A stretch of 38,743 nucleotides of DNA from Burkholderiaceae bacterium (GCA_947371415.1 CANBPJ010000002.1:1-38743), one strand, 5' to 3'. Shown: positions 16,905-26,317, counted from the stretch's first letter. Numbers and translations are program-made. The notes: generated by a model from the letters alone, not told the origin.

Positions 16905-17222
16905 TTGAACAGCGCCAGGATTTCTGAGTTACTAAAAACACGCCCCAAGACAAGTTTGTATTGGGGTCTGTATTTGGCATCTTCAGATCAGGGCGCGAAA
17001 CCAGATTTAGGTATTGCGGTAGCTAAAAAATTAGCTAAGCGTGCGGTAGATCGCAACCAATTGAAGCGCATGATCCGTGAAATGGTCCGAAGCGCTCAAG
17101 CCTCAACCCTCAACAGCGATGTTGTAGTGAAGCTGAAAAAACCAATTGGTCGCGAAACCCGCGGCAGACTCAGAAGAAAAGAAAAAGAAGTTCTGCGAAC
17201 TCAGATTGCAGGGCTAATTTAA
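16905..17222 (+). CDS. rnpA: ribonuclease P protein component
   Basis: RnpA is the protein subunit of RNase P, which trims the 5' leader of precursor tRNAs with the RNA subunit. The 105-residue, basic protein contains the RNR block LAKRAVDRNQLKRMIREMVR at about 42-61. The start is a TTG at 16905, because an in-frame stop lies two codons upstream and no ATG or GTG fits the family N-terminus. It is eight bases after rpmH and one base before yidD, so the genes should be co-transcribed. Confidence 0.93.
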   Translation: MNSARISELLKTRPKTSLYWGLYLASSDQGAKPDLGIAVAKKLAKRAVDRNQLKRMIREMVRSAQASTLNSDVVVKLKKPIGRETRGRLRRKEKEVLRTQIAGLI

Positions 17223-17223
17223 C

Positions 17224-17463
17224 GTGCGCCTTTTAAACAAGATAGCCATAAAGCTTGTGAGACTCTATCAAGTAGCGCTCAGCCCTTTTGTCGGCATGCA
17301 TTGCAAGTTTGCACCCTCCTGCTCTCAATACGCCTGCGACTGCTTTGCTAACTATGGATTTTTCAAAAGTGTTGGGCTAATGGTGTGGCGCATCTTGCGT
17401 TGCAATCCTTGGTCACAAGGCGGTCATGACCCTGCAGTAAAACCAAGATCTCATCATTATTAA
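17224..17463 (+). CDS. yidD: membrane protein insertion efficiency factor YidD
   Basis: YidD is a small cytosolic-face protein that assists YidC-dependent membrane insertion. The 79-residue sequence has the family core YQVALSPFVGMHCKFAPSCSQYACDCFANYGFFKSVGLMVWRILRCNPWSQGGHDP, with the conserved CKFAPSCSQYA and RCNPW..GG.DP motifs. The start codon is GTG at 17224, one base after the rnpA stop (intervening base C). It lies directly before yidC, as in most bacteria. Confidence 0.95.
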   Translation: MRLLNKIAIKLVRLYQVALSPFVGMHCKFAPSCSQYACDCFANYGFFKSVGLMVWRILRCNPWSQGGHDPAVKPRSHHY

Positions 17464-17467
17464 GTGA

Positions 17468-19153
17468 ATGCAAATGGACTTTAAAAAAACAATTCTTTGG
17501 GCGGTCTTCTCCATGTCAGGCCTCATGTTGTACAACAACTGGCAGGTCCACGAAGGCAAACCATCGATGTTTGGTGGAAGCGCTACAAGTAGTGTTGTGG
17601 CGGCCGATAAGGCACCAGCAAGCAAGGCAGACGTTCCATCGCCCGTACAAAATCCAAGCATTCAAGCGCCGAATCAAATTCCTGCTGTTGCTACTACAGG
17701 CGCAATAGAAACAGCAGAAAAATTTGTATTGCAAAACGATGTGTTGATCTTAGAAATCAGCGCTAATGGCGCCAACATTATTGATGCGAAGCTGCCAAAG
17801 CAACTGACTGCAGAAAAAAAACCAGTTGAGCTGTTTCAATATGCACCAAACCATAAATATTTTGCGCGCTCTGGTTTGGTTGCTTTAGGTAATGCAGATC
17901 TACCAAATCACACCAGCACATTTAAGTTGGTCCAATCTGGCAAGGATGGATCTGGAAAACCTTTTATTGTTCTGGCTAGCGAGCGCAACGGCGTAAAGCT
18001 GGAGAAGACATTTGTCTTAAGTCCAGGTAGTTATGTTGTTGATGTTGGGCACCGCATTACACAAAGCGCCGCTAATGCAGCGCCACTGGTTCTCTACACT
18101 GAGATCGTTCGAGACGCTTCCCAGGAACAAAAAATTGGCCCATTTGGCGGGGCATTTTCTGCAAGTACATTTACAGGCCCTGCTACTTACACAGAAAAAG
18201 AAAAATTCAATAAGCTGGAATTCACAGCTATTGATAAAAACAAAATTACTATCCCAACACAAGTGCCAGCTGGAGATCCTGCTTGGATTGCCATGGTGCA
18301 ACATTATTTTGCAAGCGCCTGGATTCCTGGTGACAAAACTGCGCGCGACATCTATGCGGGTCGGATTGACAACAATCTGTATCGCATTGGGATGCAAACA
18401 CCCTTAGGTGTAGTTGCTCCAGGAACTACTGTGGTTGAAAAGGCCAGGCTATTCGTTGGTCCACAAGAAGAAAGTGTTTTGGAGACGATTGCCCCCGGGT
18501 TTGCTTTATTAAAAGACTATGGCTATCTCACCATTCTTGCTAAACCCATTTTTTGGTTGCTAGAGAATATTCATGCATACGTAGGTAATTGGGGTTGGTC
18601 AATTATTCTCCTGACCATTTTGATTAAGTTGGTGTTCTTCCCACTGTCTGCAGCAAGCTACAAGTCAATGGCGCGCATGAAAGAAGTCCAGCCACGACTG
18701 CTTGCCATGAAAGAGCAGTACAAGGGTGAGCCGCAAAAACTAAACCAGGCAATGATGGAGATGTATCGCAAGGAAAAAATTAATCCTCTGGGCGGATGTT
18801 TGCCTGTAGTGATTCAGATTCCTGTGTTTATCTCGTTATATTGGGTATTACTTTCTTCTGTAGAAATGCGTGGTGCGCCTTGGATTTTGTGGATCCAGGA
18901 TCTATCGATTCCAGACCCATACTATATTTTGCCAATCATCATGGCTGCTTCCATGTTTGTGCAAACCAAACTAAACCCAACGCCACCTGATCCAATTCAG
19001 GCAAAGGTCATGATGTACATGCCACTCGTATTCTCCGTCATGTTCTTCTTCTTCCCTGCCGGCTTAGTTTTGTACTGGGTTGTGAATAACTTGCTATCCA
19101 TTGCCCAGCAGTGGCAAATTAATCAAATGTTCGGAAAAAAACCAGCTAAATAA
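17468..19153 (+). CDS. yidC: membrane protein insertase YidC
   Basis: YidC inserts inner-membrane proteins, alone or with SecYEG. The 561-residue protein is the Gram-negative form: an N-terminal membrane anchor (TILWAVFSMSGLMLYNNW), a large periplasmic domain (about 50-340), then membrane segments around NWGWSIILLTILIKLVFFPLSAASYKSMARMKEVQPRL and the conserved C-terminal core. It starts at ATG 17468 or at the second ATG, 17474. The latter gives MDFKKTILW, the usual YidC beginning, and is preferred. Confidence 0.97.
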   Translation: MQMDFKKTILWAVFSMSGLMLYNNWQVHEGKPSMFGGSATSSVVAADKAPASKADVPSPVQNPSIQAPNQIPAVATTGAIETAEKFVLQNDVLILEISANGANIIDAKLPKQLTAEKKPVELFQYAPNHKYFARSGLVALGNADLPNHTSTFKLVQSGKDGSGKPFIVLASERNGVKLEKTFVLSPGSYVVDVGHRITQSAANAAPLVLYTEIVRDASQEQKIGPFGGAFSASTFTGPATYTEKEKFNKLEFTAIDKNKITIPTQVPAGDPAWIAMVQHYFASAWIPGDKTARDIYAGRIDNNLYRIGMQTPLGVVAPGTTVVEKARLFVGPQEESVLETIAPGFALLKDYGYLTILAKPIFWLLENIHAYVGNWGWSIILLTILIKLVFFPLSAASYKSMARMKEVQPRLLAMKEQYKGEPQKLNQAMMEMYRKEKINPLGGCLPVVIQIPVFISLYWVLLSSVEMRGAPWILWIQDLSIPDPYYILPIIMAASMFVQTKLNPTPPDPIQAKVMMYMPLVFSVMFFFFPAGLVLYWVVNNLLSIAQQWQINQMFGKKPAK

Positions 19154-19192
19154 AGCCTTGGCTGGTTAGACATCTATAGGGGGGCATCTGCA

Positions 19193-20575
19193 ATGATGAC
19201 TAGAAAACTGCCCATCATTGCAGTTGCTACGGCCCCAGGCAAAGCGGGAGTTGGGGTAATTCGTATTAGCGGACCCAAGCTTTTGCAGATTGCAAAGGCC
19301 TTATTTCAAAAAACACTAGCGCCTCGACAAGCAAACCTATTAACTTTGCGCGATATTGATGGCGCGGCAATTGACCAAGTCATTGCGATTTATTTTGCTG
19401 CCCCCGCCTCTTTTACCGGAGAGGATGTTCTGGAGTTGCAGTGCCATGGTGGTCCACAACTGCTTGAGTTGGTAATGAAGCGATGTCTAGAGTTGGGGCA
19501 GGATCAGGGTTTAGTGATTGCGGAGCCGGGAGAGTTTTCCTTGCGCGCCTATCTCAATAACAAGATTGACCTAGCCCAAGCGGAGGCTATTGCTGACTTA
19601 ATAGATGCTCAAAGTGAAGCTGCAGTTCGCGGCGCGGCACGCTCATTGCAGGGCGCTTTCTCAAGTGATATTAATAGCTTGATTGAGGAAATTACACAGC
19701 TTCGAATTTTGGTGGAGTCCACTTTGGATTTCCCTGAGGAGGAGATTGAATTTCTAGAAAATGCCCAAGCCCGTGAACGCCTAAAAACAGTCATGCATCA
19801 ATTGCATGCATTGCGGGAGGGCGCAAAACAAGGAAAGATTTTGCGTGACGGCATTCAATTGGTTTTGGCTGGTGCCCCCAACGTTGGTAAAAGCTCTCTA
19901 CTAAATCGCCTTGCCGGTGAGGAGGTGGCTATTGTGACGCCCATCGCCGGAACTACGCGAGATCGCGTAAAGGAGAGCATCACTATTAATGGTGTTCCCA
20001 TGCACATTATTGATACCGCCGGATTGCGTGATACCAGCGATCTTGTTGAGGCAAAAGGGATTGAAAGATCCTGGGAGGCGATTCGCGCTGCCGATCTAGT
20101 CATCTTTCTTCAGGACTCTGGGTCTCCAGGTGGGGCGGAGAATGCAAATGCCTTGGAGCTTAAGGATCAAATATTAAAGGCGCTCCCGCCAAAATGCCCT
20201 GTTTTAGAGGTTGGCAATAAATCCGATCTCTTAAACGGCTCCAGTACCAATGAGGGGGGAGAGCCGGTATTGCTCATTTCAGCTAAAAATGGCGACGGGA
20301 TCGAGCTGCTAAAGCAGAAAATCTTGGAGTCAGTGGGCTGGGGCGGCACTCAAGAGGGGGCTATTGTGGCGCGTCGACGCCATTTAGACTGCCTAGATAG
20401 GGCTGCAACCCATTTGGAGAAATCTCAGCAGTTCGCTGCAGATGGCAATATCTCTTTGGAGTTATTTGCAGAAGAACTGCGTTTAGCGCAAGATCAATTG
20501 GGGCAAATTACCGGGAAATTGCTTCCTGACGACCTTTTGGGCAAAATATTTAGCCAGTTTTGTATCGGCAAATAA
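19193..20575 (+). CDS. mnmE: tRNA modification GTPase MnmE (TrmE)
   Basis: MnmE works with MnmG to modify wobble uridine-34. The 460-residue protein shows the N-terminal tetrahydrofolate-binding domain (IAVATAPGKAGVGVIRISGP), an inserted G domain with P-loop GAPNVGKS (227-234), switch G2 DTAGLRDT and NKSD, and the C-terminal FCIGK motif with the family cysteine (Cys457). It lies 39 bases after yidC, preceded by a GGGGGGC tract that could serve as Shine-Dalgarno. Its partner gene mnmG is on the far side of oriC, at 3.7-5.6 kb. Confidence 0.97.
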   Translation: MMTRKLPIIAVATAPGKAGVGVIRISGPKLLQIAKALFQKTLAPRQANLLTLRDIDGAAIDQVIAIYFAAPASFTGEDVLELQCHGGPQLLELVMKRCLELGQDQGLVIAEPGEFSLRAYLNNKIDLAQAEAIADLIDAQSEAAVRGAARSLQGAFSSDINSLIEEITQLRILVESTLDFPEEEIEFLENAQARERLKTVMHQLHALREGAKQGKILRDGIQLVLAGAPNVGKSSLLNRLAGEEVAIVTPIAGTTRDRVKESITINGVPMHIIDTAGLRDTSDLVEAKGIERSWEAIRAADLVIFLQDSGSPGGAENANALELKDQILKALPPKCPVLEVGNKSDLLNGSSTNEGGEPVLLISAKNGDGIELLKQKILESVGWGGTQEGAIVARRRHLDCLDRAATHLEKSQQFAADGNISLELFAEELRLAQDQLGQITGKLLPDDLLGKIFSQFCIGK

Positions 20576-20580
20576 AGGGT

Positions 20581-20607
20581 TTGCACTTGGCAGGGCAGCA
20601 CTATAAA
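20581..20607 (+). promoter_or_regulatory. weak promoter candidate for pckG
   Basis: TTGCAC (20581-20586) and TATAAA (20602-20607) are separated by 15 bases, two fewer than the usual 17. They lie in the mnmE-pckG gap about 57 bases upstream of the pckG start. A second -10-like TAAAAT follows at about 20622-20627. The evidence is weak. Confidence 0.3.
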
Positions 20608-20663
20608 TATGTCCAAAATGTTAAAATAGTGTGATCAAAATTATTACTTTCCACGGGAATCTC

Positions 20664-22529
20664 ATGACCACAACAACAAACGGGCAAATTAATGCCAATG
20701 CGCCTGATTATGTAAAAAATCAGCAATTAATTCAGTGGGTTGCAGAAGTAGCAGCCCTAACTAAGCCAGACAAAATTCATTGGTGTGATGGTTCCCAGTC
20801 TGAATACGATCAATTTTGTGAGTTATTAGTAAGTGCAGGTGTATTTAAGCGCCTCAACCCAGCTAAGCGCAAAAACTCTTTCCTGGCACTCTCTGATCCT
20901 GATGATGTAGCTCGTGTTGAAGATCGCACCTTTATCTGCTCTGCAAAAAAAGAAGATGCTGGTCCTACCAATAATTGGGTAGAGCCAAGCGAAATGCGCG
21001 CCACCCTCAAGCCATTATTTGATGGTTGCATGCGTGGTAGAACAATGTATGTCGTGCCGTTTTCTATGGGACCAATTGGCTCTCCAATCGCCCACATTGG
21101 TGTTGAGCTGTCCGACAGTCCTTACGTTGCCATCAATATGCGTTTGATGACGCGTATGGGCAAAGCAGTGATCGATCAGCTTGGTGCTGATGGTGAATTC
21201 GTACCTTGTATTCATACTGTTGGTAAGCCGCTTGCAGCTGGCGAAAAAGATGTTGCTTGGCCAAATAACAAAAACAAATACATCGTTCACTATCCAGAGA
21301 CACGCGAGATTTGGTCTTTCGGATCTGGTTACGGCGGCAACGCCTTGCTAGGTAAAAAATGTTTTGCTTTGCGCATTGCATCGAACATGGGTCGCGACCA
21401 GGGCTGGTTGGCTGAGCACATGTTGATCTTGGGTGTGACTTCGCCTGAAGGCAAGAAATACCATATTGCCGCTGCATTCCCATCGGCTTGCGGAAAAACG
21501 AACTTCTCCATGATGATTCCTCCAAAAGGATTTGAGGGCTGGAAAGTAACAACTGTTGGTGATGACATTGCATGGATCAAGCCGCGCAAAGATGCCGTTA
21601 CAGGCAAAACCCGCTTGTTCGCGATTAATCCCGAGTCTGGTTACTTTGGTGTTGCGCCTGGTACAAACCGTCAAACCAACCCGAACTGCCTCGATTCATT
21701 AAACCAAGATGCGATTTTTACTAACGTTGGTTTAACGGATGATGGTGATGTTTGGTGGGAAGGCTTAACTGATACTCCTCCAGCGCATTTAATTGACTGG
21801 CAAGGTAAAGACTGGACCCCCGCTGATGGCGCTGCTGGTCGTAAAGCCGCACATCCAAATTCACGCTTCACTGTAGCCGCTACAAATAATCCTGCGGTTG
21901 ATCCTAATTGGGATGATCCTGAAGGCGTAGCGATTGATGCATTCTTGTTCGGTGGCCGTCGTTCAAACACTGTGCCCTTGGTAAGCGAGGCGCGCGATTG
22001 GGTGGAGGGCGTTTACATGGCCGCTACGATGGGCTCAGAAACTACCGCTGCGATTACTGGTCAGGTTGGCGTAGTGCGTCGCGACCCATTTGCGATGATC
22101 GCATTTGCTGGTTACAACATGAGCGACTACTTCCAACACTGGTTGAATATCGGTAGCAAGCTTGCCGCTGAAGGCGCTGTGTTGCCAAAAATCTATTGCG
22201 TGAACTGGTTCCGTAAAGATGAAAACGGCAAGTTTGTATGGCCTGGCTTCGGCGAAAACATGCGCGTGCTTTCTTGGATCTTGGGTCGCGCTGAAGGCAC
22301 AGCTAAGGGCAAAGAAACAGTATTTGGTATTTGCCCAGAACATACTGATATGCATTGGGATGGACTTGACTACTCGGTTGAAAAGTTCGAGAAAGCCATT
22401 ACCGTTGCGGCTGATGATTGGAAGAATGAGCTCGAGCTGCACTCCGAACTGTTTGAGCATTTAGGCGAGCGCTTGCCTAAAGAGTTGATCGAAGCCCGTA
22501 GCAAAATTGAGAAGCGCTTAAACGCCTAG
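20664..22529 (+). CDS. pckG: GTP-dependent phosphoenolpyruvate carboxykinase
   Basis: This enzyme converts oxaloacetate and GTP to phosphoenolpyruvate, CO2 and GDP, in gluconeogenesis and anaplerosis. From ATG 20664 (MTTTTNGQIN) it has 621 residues. The GTP-class P-loop PSACGKTN is at 273-280, including the reactive cysteine (Cys276) of the family. Other family blocks are MGPIGSP, GSGYGGNALLGKK, FGVAPGTNRQTNPN and WEGLTDTPPAHLIDW. A longer frame opens at GTG 20631 but adds a poor N-terminus (MIKIITFHGNL). The ATG has a GGGAA element at suitable spacing and is preferred. Confidence 0.96.
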   Translation: MTTTTNGQINANAPDYVKNQQLIQWVAEVAALTKPDKIHWCDGSQSEYDQFCELLVSAGVFKRLNPAKRKNSFLALSDPDDVARVEDRTFICSAKKEDAGPTNNWVEPSEMRATLKPLFDGCMRGRTMYVVPFSMGPIGSPIAHIGVELSDSPYVAINMRLMTRMGKAVIDQLGADGEFVPCIHTVGKPLAAGEKDVAWPNNKNKYIVHYPETREIWSFGSGYGGNALLGKKCFALRIASNMGRDQGWLAEHMLILGVTSPEGKKYHIAAAFPSACGKTNFSMMIPPKGFEGWKVTTVGDDIAWIKPRKDAVTGKTRLFAINPESGYFGVAPGTNRQTNPNCLDSLNQDAIFTNVGLTDDGDVWWEGLTDTPPAHLIDWQGKDWTPADGAAGRKAAHPNSRFTVAATNNPAVDPNWDDPEGVAIDAFLFGGRRSNTVPLVSEARDWVEGVYMAATMGSETTAAITGQVGVVRRDPFAMIAFAGYNMSDYFQHWLNIGSKLAAEGAVLPKIYCVNWFRKDENGKFVWPGFGENMRVLSWILGRAEGTAKGKETVFGICPEHTDMHWDGLDYSVEKFEKAITVAADDWKNELELHSELFEHLGERLPKELIEARSKIEKRLNA

Positions 22530-22577
22530 GCACCCCCTAGAAATTTAAGAAGCCTTTTTCAAAATAATCTTTATTTA

Positions 22578-23813
22578 ATGACCTCACCCCAACACCATGA
22601 CATCGTGGTGATTGGGGCAGGCATTGCAGGCGCAACTATTGCGCACGAGTTACTGGAGCGTGGTCAAACTGTTTGCATTGTTGACTCCGCACCCCAGCCC
22701 GCTTCTGCTTGTTCTAGTCATGCATATGCTATTGCTCACCCACATGTTGGCCGTGGCGCACCTCGCTTATTGCGACTAACCCGCATTGCTTTTCTGATGG
22801 CTGAAGCGCGCTGGGGTAAAGTTTGGAATCAGCATGGCATATTTCAGCCGACCAAAAAAGACAAAGTTTTTAAGCTTAAAGAAGTTTCTGACTATTTAAA
22901 AACCTTAGAACTGGGTGAGGATGTGGCGCAAGCACTTGATGCTAATCAGGCTGCGCAGATTTGCGGCATTCAACAAAGCGGTATTTGGCTTCCACGCGGT
23001 GCATCACTCAACATATCATCAGCAACCAGCGAAGCGCTGAAACCCCATCCGAAATTGACTTGCTGCTGGAGCACTCCAGTGAGTCGATTGGAAAAATTAG
23101 GTGCCAGCTGGCAATTATTTGATCACCAGGATGCACCTATTATGACTGCTGGTAAAGTGATTATTGCCGCAGCGTTGGAGACTAAAAGTTTAGCGGCAAG
23201 CATGGGTGTGCGCCTCCCTCTTAGGCCAGTGCGTGGTCAGCTGAGTATTTTTTCTGTCGCCGCAAATACTGTTTGGATTGAAAAATTACCAAAGACTGCG
23301 CTATCCGGTGACGGTTATTGTCTGCCAACCCAGAGAATGCCAGATGGTAGTTATCGCTGGATAGTGGGCTCCAGTTTTGATGAGGGAGAAGCTGATCTTC
23401 AAGACTGGGCTTCGAGCGATGACTTTAATCGCGAGCAGGCAAAAGGCCTGCTGAACTATGTGGAGGGTGACACAAGCCACCTTCAGAAGGTCGGAAGTTT
23501 TGTCGGTGTGCGTTGTGTTGCTGGCGATCGGCTACCTATCATTGGCGCACTCACTCAACGCCCAGGGATATTTTTGGCAACAGCCCTGGGGTCGAGAGGT
23601 GTACTTTGGTCGGCCTTGGCGGCCAAACTCATTACCGCTCAAGTGCTAGAGGACGACTTCGCTTTGCTGACGCGCTTGGGCTTTGCGGCGGACTTAGTCG
23701 CCGCACTTGCGCCTGCGCGTTTCTTTGCTGGAGCTTTAGCTGCAGCCCCCGCCTTAGGCGCCTTAGCCTCAAATTCAAAGCCAATCTTGCCGTCTGTACC
23801 CAGAGCTAAGTAA
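22578..23813 (+). CDS. FAD-dependent oxidoreductase resembling the C-terminal oxidase domain of MnmC
   Basis: This is a 411-residue flavoprotein of the D-amino-acid-oxidase fold. The FAD dinucleotide-binding motif is VVIGAGIAGATIAHELLERG (10-29). Near the C-terminus, VGVRCVAGDRLPIIGALTQRPGIFLATALGSRGVLWSALAAKLITAQVLEDD closely recalls MnmC, which oxidises the carboxymethylaminomethyl group of tRNA U34 after MnmE/MnmG. The methyltransferase domain of full-length MnmC is absent, so it would be a stand-alone oxidase. Its 3' end runs 175 bases into the 3' end of topB on the opposite strand. The conserved part reaches about LAPARF (near nucleotide 23720). Assignment to MnmC is likely but not certain. 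Confidence 0.75.
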   Translation: MTSPQHHDIVVIGAGIAGATIAHELLERGQTVCIVDSAPQPASACSSHAYAIAHPHVGRGAPRLLRLTRIAFLMAEARWGKVWNQHGIFQPTKKDKVFKLKEVSDYLKTLELGEDVAQALDANQAAQICGIQQSGIWLPRGASLNISSATSEALKPHPKLTCCWSTPVSRLEKLGASWQLFDHQDAPIMTAGKVIIAAALETKSLAASMGVRLPLRPVRGQLSIFSVAANTVWIEKLPKTALSGDGYCLPTQRMPDGSYRWIVGSSFDEGEADLQDWASSDDFNREQAKGLLNYVEGDTSHLQKVGSFVGVRCVAGDRLPIIGALTQRPGIFLATALGSRGVLWSALAAKLITAQVLEDDFALLTRLGFAADLVAALAPARFFAGALAAAPALGALASNSKPILPSVPRAK

Positions 23814-26317
23814 GCTTTAAATCCCCGACCAGTGCGATTCGATTTGAAGTTGGTTAGTAAATCTGTTTTGCCCTCTGTAAGCAGTTTTTGTACTTGCTCC
23901 GTAGAAATTTCTTGCTGCAAAACAACCTTACCAGTTTTGAAATCACAGGTTTTTTCGGGGCCAGTATTCTTTTCGCACAAGTAGCGCATGCCATCTTCGT
24001 ACACGGCACCAGAGCACTTGGGACAAGCACCCAAAGCTTGGCGACCAGTAAAGTCGATTGCTTCGGCCTCATCTTCTTGAGAGTTACCAAAATCAAACTC
24101 TAATTTGAAGCCTGCATTTGGATAATCAGCATCGTCTTCAGGGATCTCGCTCAGTTTAATAATCGCCGCAAACGGCCTACCCATTTTGCTGCGGAATCCC
24201 TGTAGCGGCCCAATAGTTTTTTCGCGAAGTAGTTCTTCTACTTCTGGATATTCAAATGCACGCCCACCAGGAGTTTTGCTGATCGTAAAGCCGCACTTCT
24301 CACAAGCAAAGCGACGGTAGTTTTCTTTAACAGCACCTTTGCAGTGTGGGCAAGGTGTGGACATCGTGGCATAGTCACCTGGAATAGTGTCACTGTCATA
24401 TTCTTTTGCACGCTTAACTATGCGCTGCGTCATCTGTGCAATTTCTTGCATAAAAGTGTCGCGGTTCATTTCACCGCGTTCGATTAGCGAGAGCTTGTTT
24501 TCCCAATTACCTGTGAGATCGGGTCTGGTGAGTTCTTCAACATCCAGACCGCGCAAGAGTGTCATTAACTGGAATGCTTTAGCTGTTGGAATGAGTTCAC
24601 GCGCTTCGCGAACCATATATCTTTCTGCCAGCAGCCCTTCAATAATGGCCGCACGCGTTGCCGGTGTTCCTAAGCCCTTTTCAGCCATGGCCTCCCGCAT
24701 ATCGTCGTCATCAACCCATTTGCCTGCACTCTCCATTGCCGATAACAATGTTGCTTCTGTATAGCGGGCCGGCGGTTTGGTTTTTAGGGGGATTGCAGCG
24801 ATGGATTCAGTTTGTACGGTTTCGCCTGCTTGTACCGCTACTAGTTCATCATCCGCTTGATTAGATCGGCCATATACCGTTAACCAACCCGGGGTGACCA
24901 ATACGCGACCTTCAGTTTTAAAGTGATGCCCTGATGCTTCGGTGATGCGAGTGGTGACGCGGAACTCAGCTGCAGGATAAAACACGGCCAAGAAACGGCG
25001 CACAACCAAGTCATATAATTTTTGCTCTGGCTCACTGAGGGTCTTAGGAGACTCTAAGGTGGGAATGATTGCAAAGTGATCGGATATTTTTGAGTTATCA
25101 AAAATTCGTTTGTTTGGCTTGATCCAGCCATAACCCGCTTTAGCTTTTGGATCCTTGGGATCACCTTGCAAAATTTGTTTGGCGAACTGCCGATACTCTT
25201 GTGAGTGCTCAGCCAGGTTTTCCATGGTCTGCTTCACAGTATCCAAATAATCTTCAGGCAAAGCTTTGGCATCGGTACGAGGATAAGTCAGCACCTTATG
25301 GCGCTCGTAAAGCGCTTGGGCAAGCCCCAAGGTGTTTTTAGCGGAGAAGCCAAAGCGAGCATTTGCTTCACGCTGCAAGCTAGTTAAATCAAACAGCTGA
25401 GGCGCTAGTTGGGTGGCTGGCTTTGCCTCTTCTTTCACGCTCGCTTTTTTATCGCGACATGCAGCAACAATGCTTTGTGCGGCGGCTTCGCTCCAAAGGC
25501 GATTCTCTCGGGCGTCTGGGGCCGCAACATCTTTCTTAAATTTAGGGTCAAACCAGCGACCTTCATAAACACCGGCTGCAGCAATAAATTCAGCCTTCAC
25601 TTCCCAATAGTCTTTGGAAATAAATTTGCGAATCAGTTCTTCACGCTCAACCACAATCGATAGGGTTGGAGTCTGCACTCGACCTACTGTCGTCAGAAAG
25701 AACCCACCGCTTTTGCTATTGAATGCAGTCATAGCGCGGGTACCGTTGATGCCTACTAACCAATCCGCCTCAGATCGGCAGCGCGCCGCATCTGCCAGGG
25801 GCTGCATGTCGACATCACTACGGAGGGAGGCAAAGCCATCCCGAATGGCTGCAGGCGTCATTGATTGCAGCCAGAGGCGCTTAATGGCTTGTGGCGCTTT
25901 TGCATGTTGCGCAATCAGGCGGAAGATCAACTCACCTTCGCGACCCGCGTCACAGGCGTTAATGAGCTCATGAATGTCTTTGCGCTTGATGAGCTTTTGC
26001 AAGACCTTCAGGCGCGACTCAGTTTTGGCGATGGGGCGTAAATCAAAATAAGGGGGTACAACCGGTAAGTTGGCGAACGACCATTTACCACGTTTGACGT
26101 CAAACTCTTCGGGAGCGGCAATCTCTAATAGGTGGCCAACTGCAGAAGAGATAACAAAGTCATCGCTCTCAAAATAATCTTCGTATTTAGTAAAGCCGCC
26201 TAAAGCCTTGGCAATGTCATTGGCAACAGAAGGTTTCTCCGCGATGATCAGCGCCTTGGGATGGTCCCCAGCCGAAGTCTTAGTACTGCTTTTTTTGGTA
26301 GATGCTTTAGTTGCCAC
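23639..26317 (-). CDS. topB: DNA topoisomerase III
   Basis: This is a type IA topoisomerase, which breaks one strand and passes another through the gap. The 892-residue protein has the TOPRIM domain near the N-terminus (ALIIAEKPSVANDIAKALGGF, with NACDAGREGELIFRLI), the active-site Tyr345 in LTYPRTD, and two C-terminal zinc-ribbon-like Cys clusters (CPHCKGAVKENYRRFACEKCGF, and CPKCSGAVYED with later cysteines). The N-terminal 20 residues and the C-terminal 40 are Lys/Ala/Ser-rich. The minus orientation opposes the local leading strand. It overlaps the MnmC-like gene tail to tail by 175 bases. Confidence 0.95.
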   Translation of the reverse strand: MATKASTKKSSTKTSAGDHPKALIIAEKPSVANDIAKALGGFTKYEDYFESDDFVISSAVGHLLEIAAPEEFDVKRGKWSFANLPVVPPYFDLRPIAKTESRLKVLQKLIKRKDIHELINACDAGREGELIFRLIAQHAKAPQAIKRLWLQSMTPAAIRDGFASLRSDVDMQPLADAARCRSEADWLVGINGTRAMTAFNSKSGGFFLTTVGRVQTPTLSIVVEREELIRKFISKDYWEVKAEFIAAAGVYEGRWFDPKFKKDVAAPDARENRLWSEAAAQSIVAACRDKKASVKEEAKPATQLAPQLFDLTSLQREANARFGFSAKNTLGLAQALYERHKVLTYPRTDAKALPEDYLDTVKQTMENLAEHSQEYRQFAKQILQGDPKDPKAKAGYGWIKPNKRIFDNSKISDHFAIIPTLESPKTLSEPEQKLYDLVVRRFLAVFYPAAEFRVTTRITEASGHHFKTEGRVLVTPGWLTVYGRSNQADDELVAVQAGETVQTESIAAIPLKTKPPARYTEATLLSAMESAGKWVDDDDMREAMAEKGLGTPATRAAIIEGLLAERYMVREARELIPTAKAFQLMTLLRGLDVEELTRPDLTGNWENKLSLIERGEMNRDTFMQEIAQMTQRIVKRAKEYDSDTIPGDYATMSTPCPHCKGAVKENYRRFACEKCGFTISKTPGGRAFEYPEVEELLREKTIGPLQGFRSKMGRPFAAIIKLSEIPEDDADYPNAGFKLEFDFGNSQEDEAEAIDFTGRQALGACPKCSGAVYEDGMRYLCEKNTGPEKTCDFKTGKVVLQQEISTEQVQKLLTEGKTDLLTNFKSNRTGRGFKAYLALGTDGKIGFEFEAKAPKAGAAAKAPAKKRAGASAATKSAAKPKRVSKAKSSSST

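Noticed and set aside
18017..18407. Long overlapping frames on both strands inside yidC (over 120 codons)
   Set aside because: They lie entirely within the conserved yidC periplasmic domain and have no family features.
21133..22460. Several antisense frames of 90-146 codons inside pckG
   Set aside because: They are shadows of a strongly biased, highly conserved coding frame; no start signals or domains are seen.
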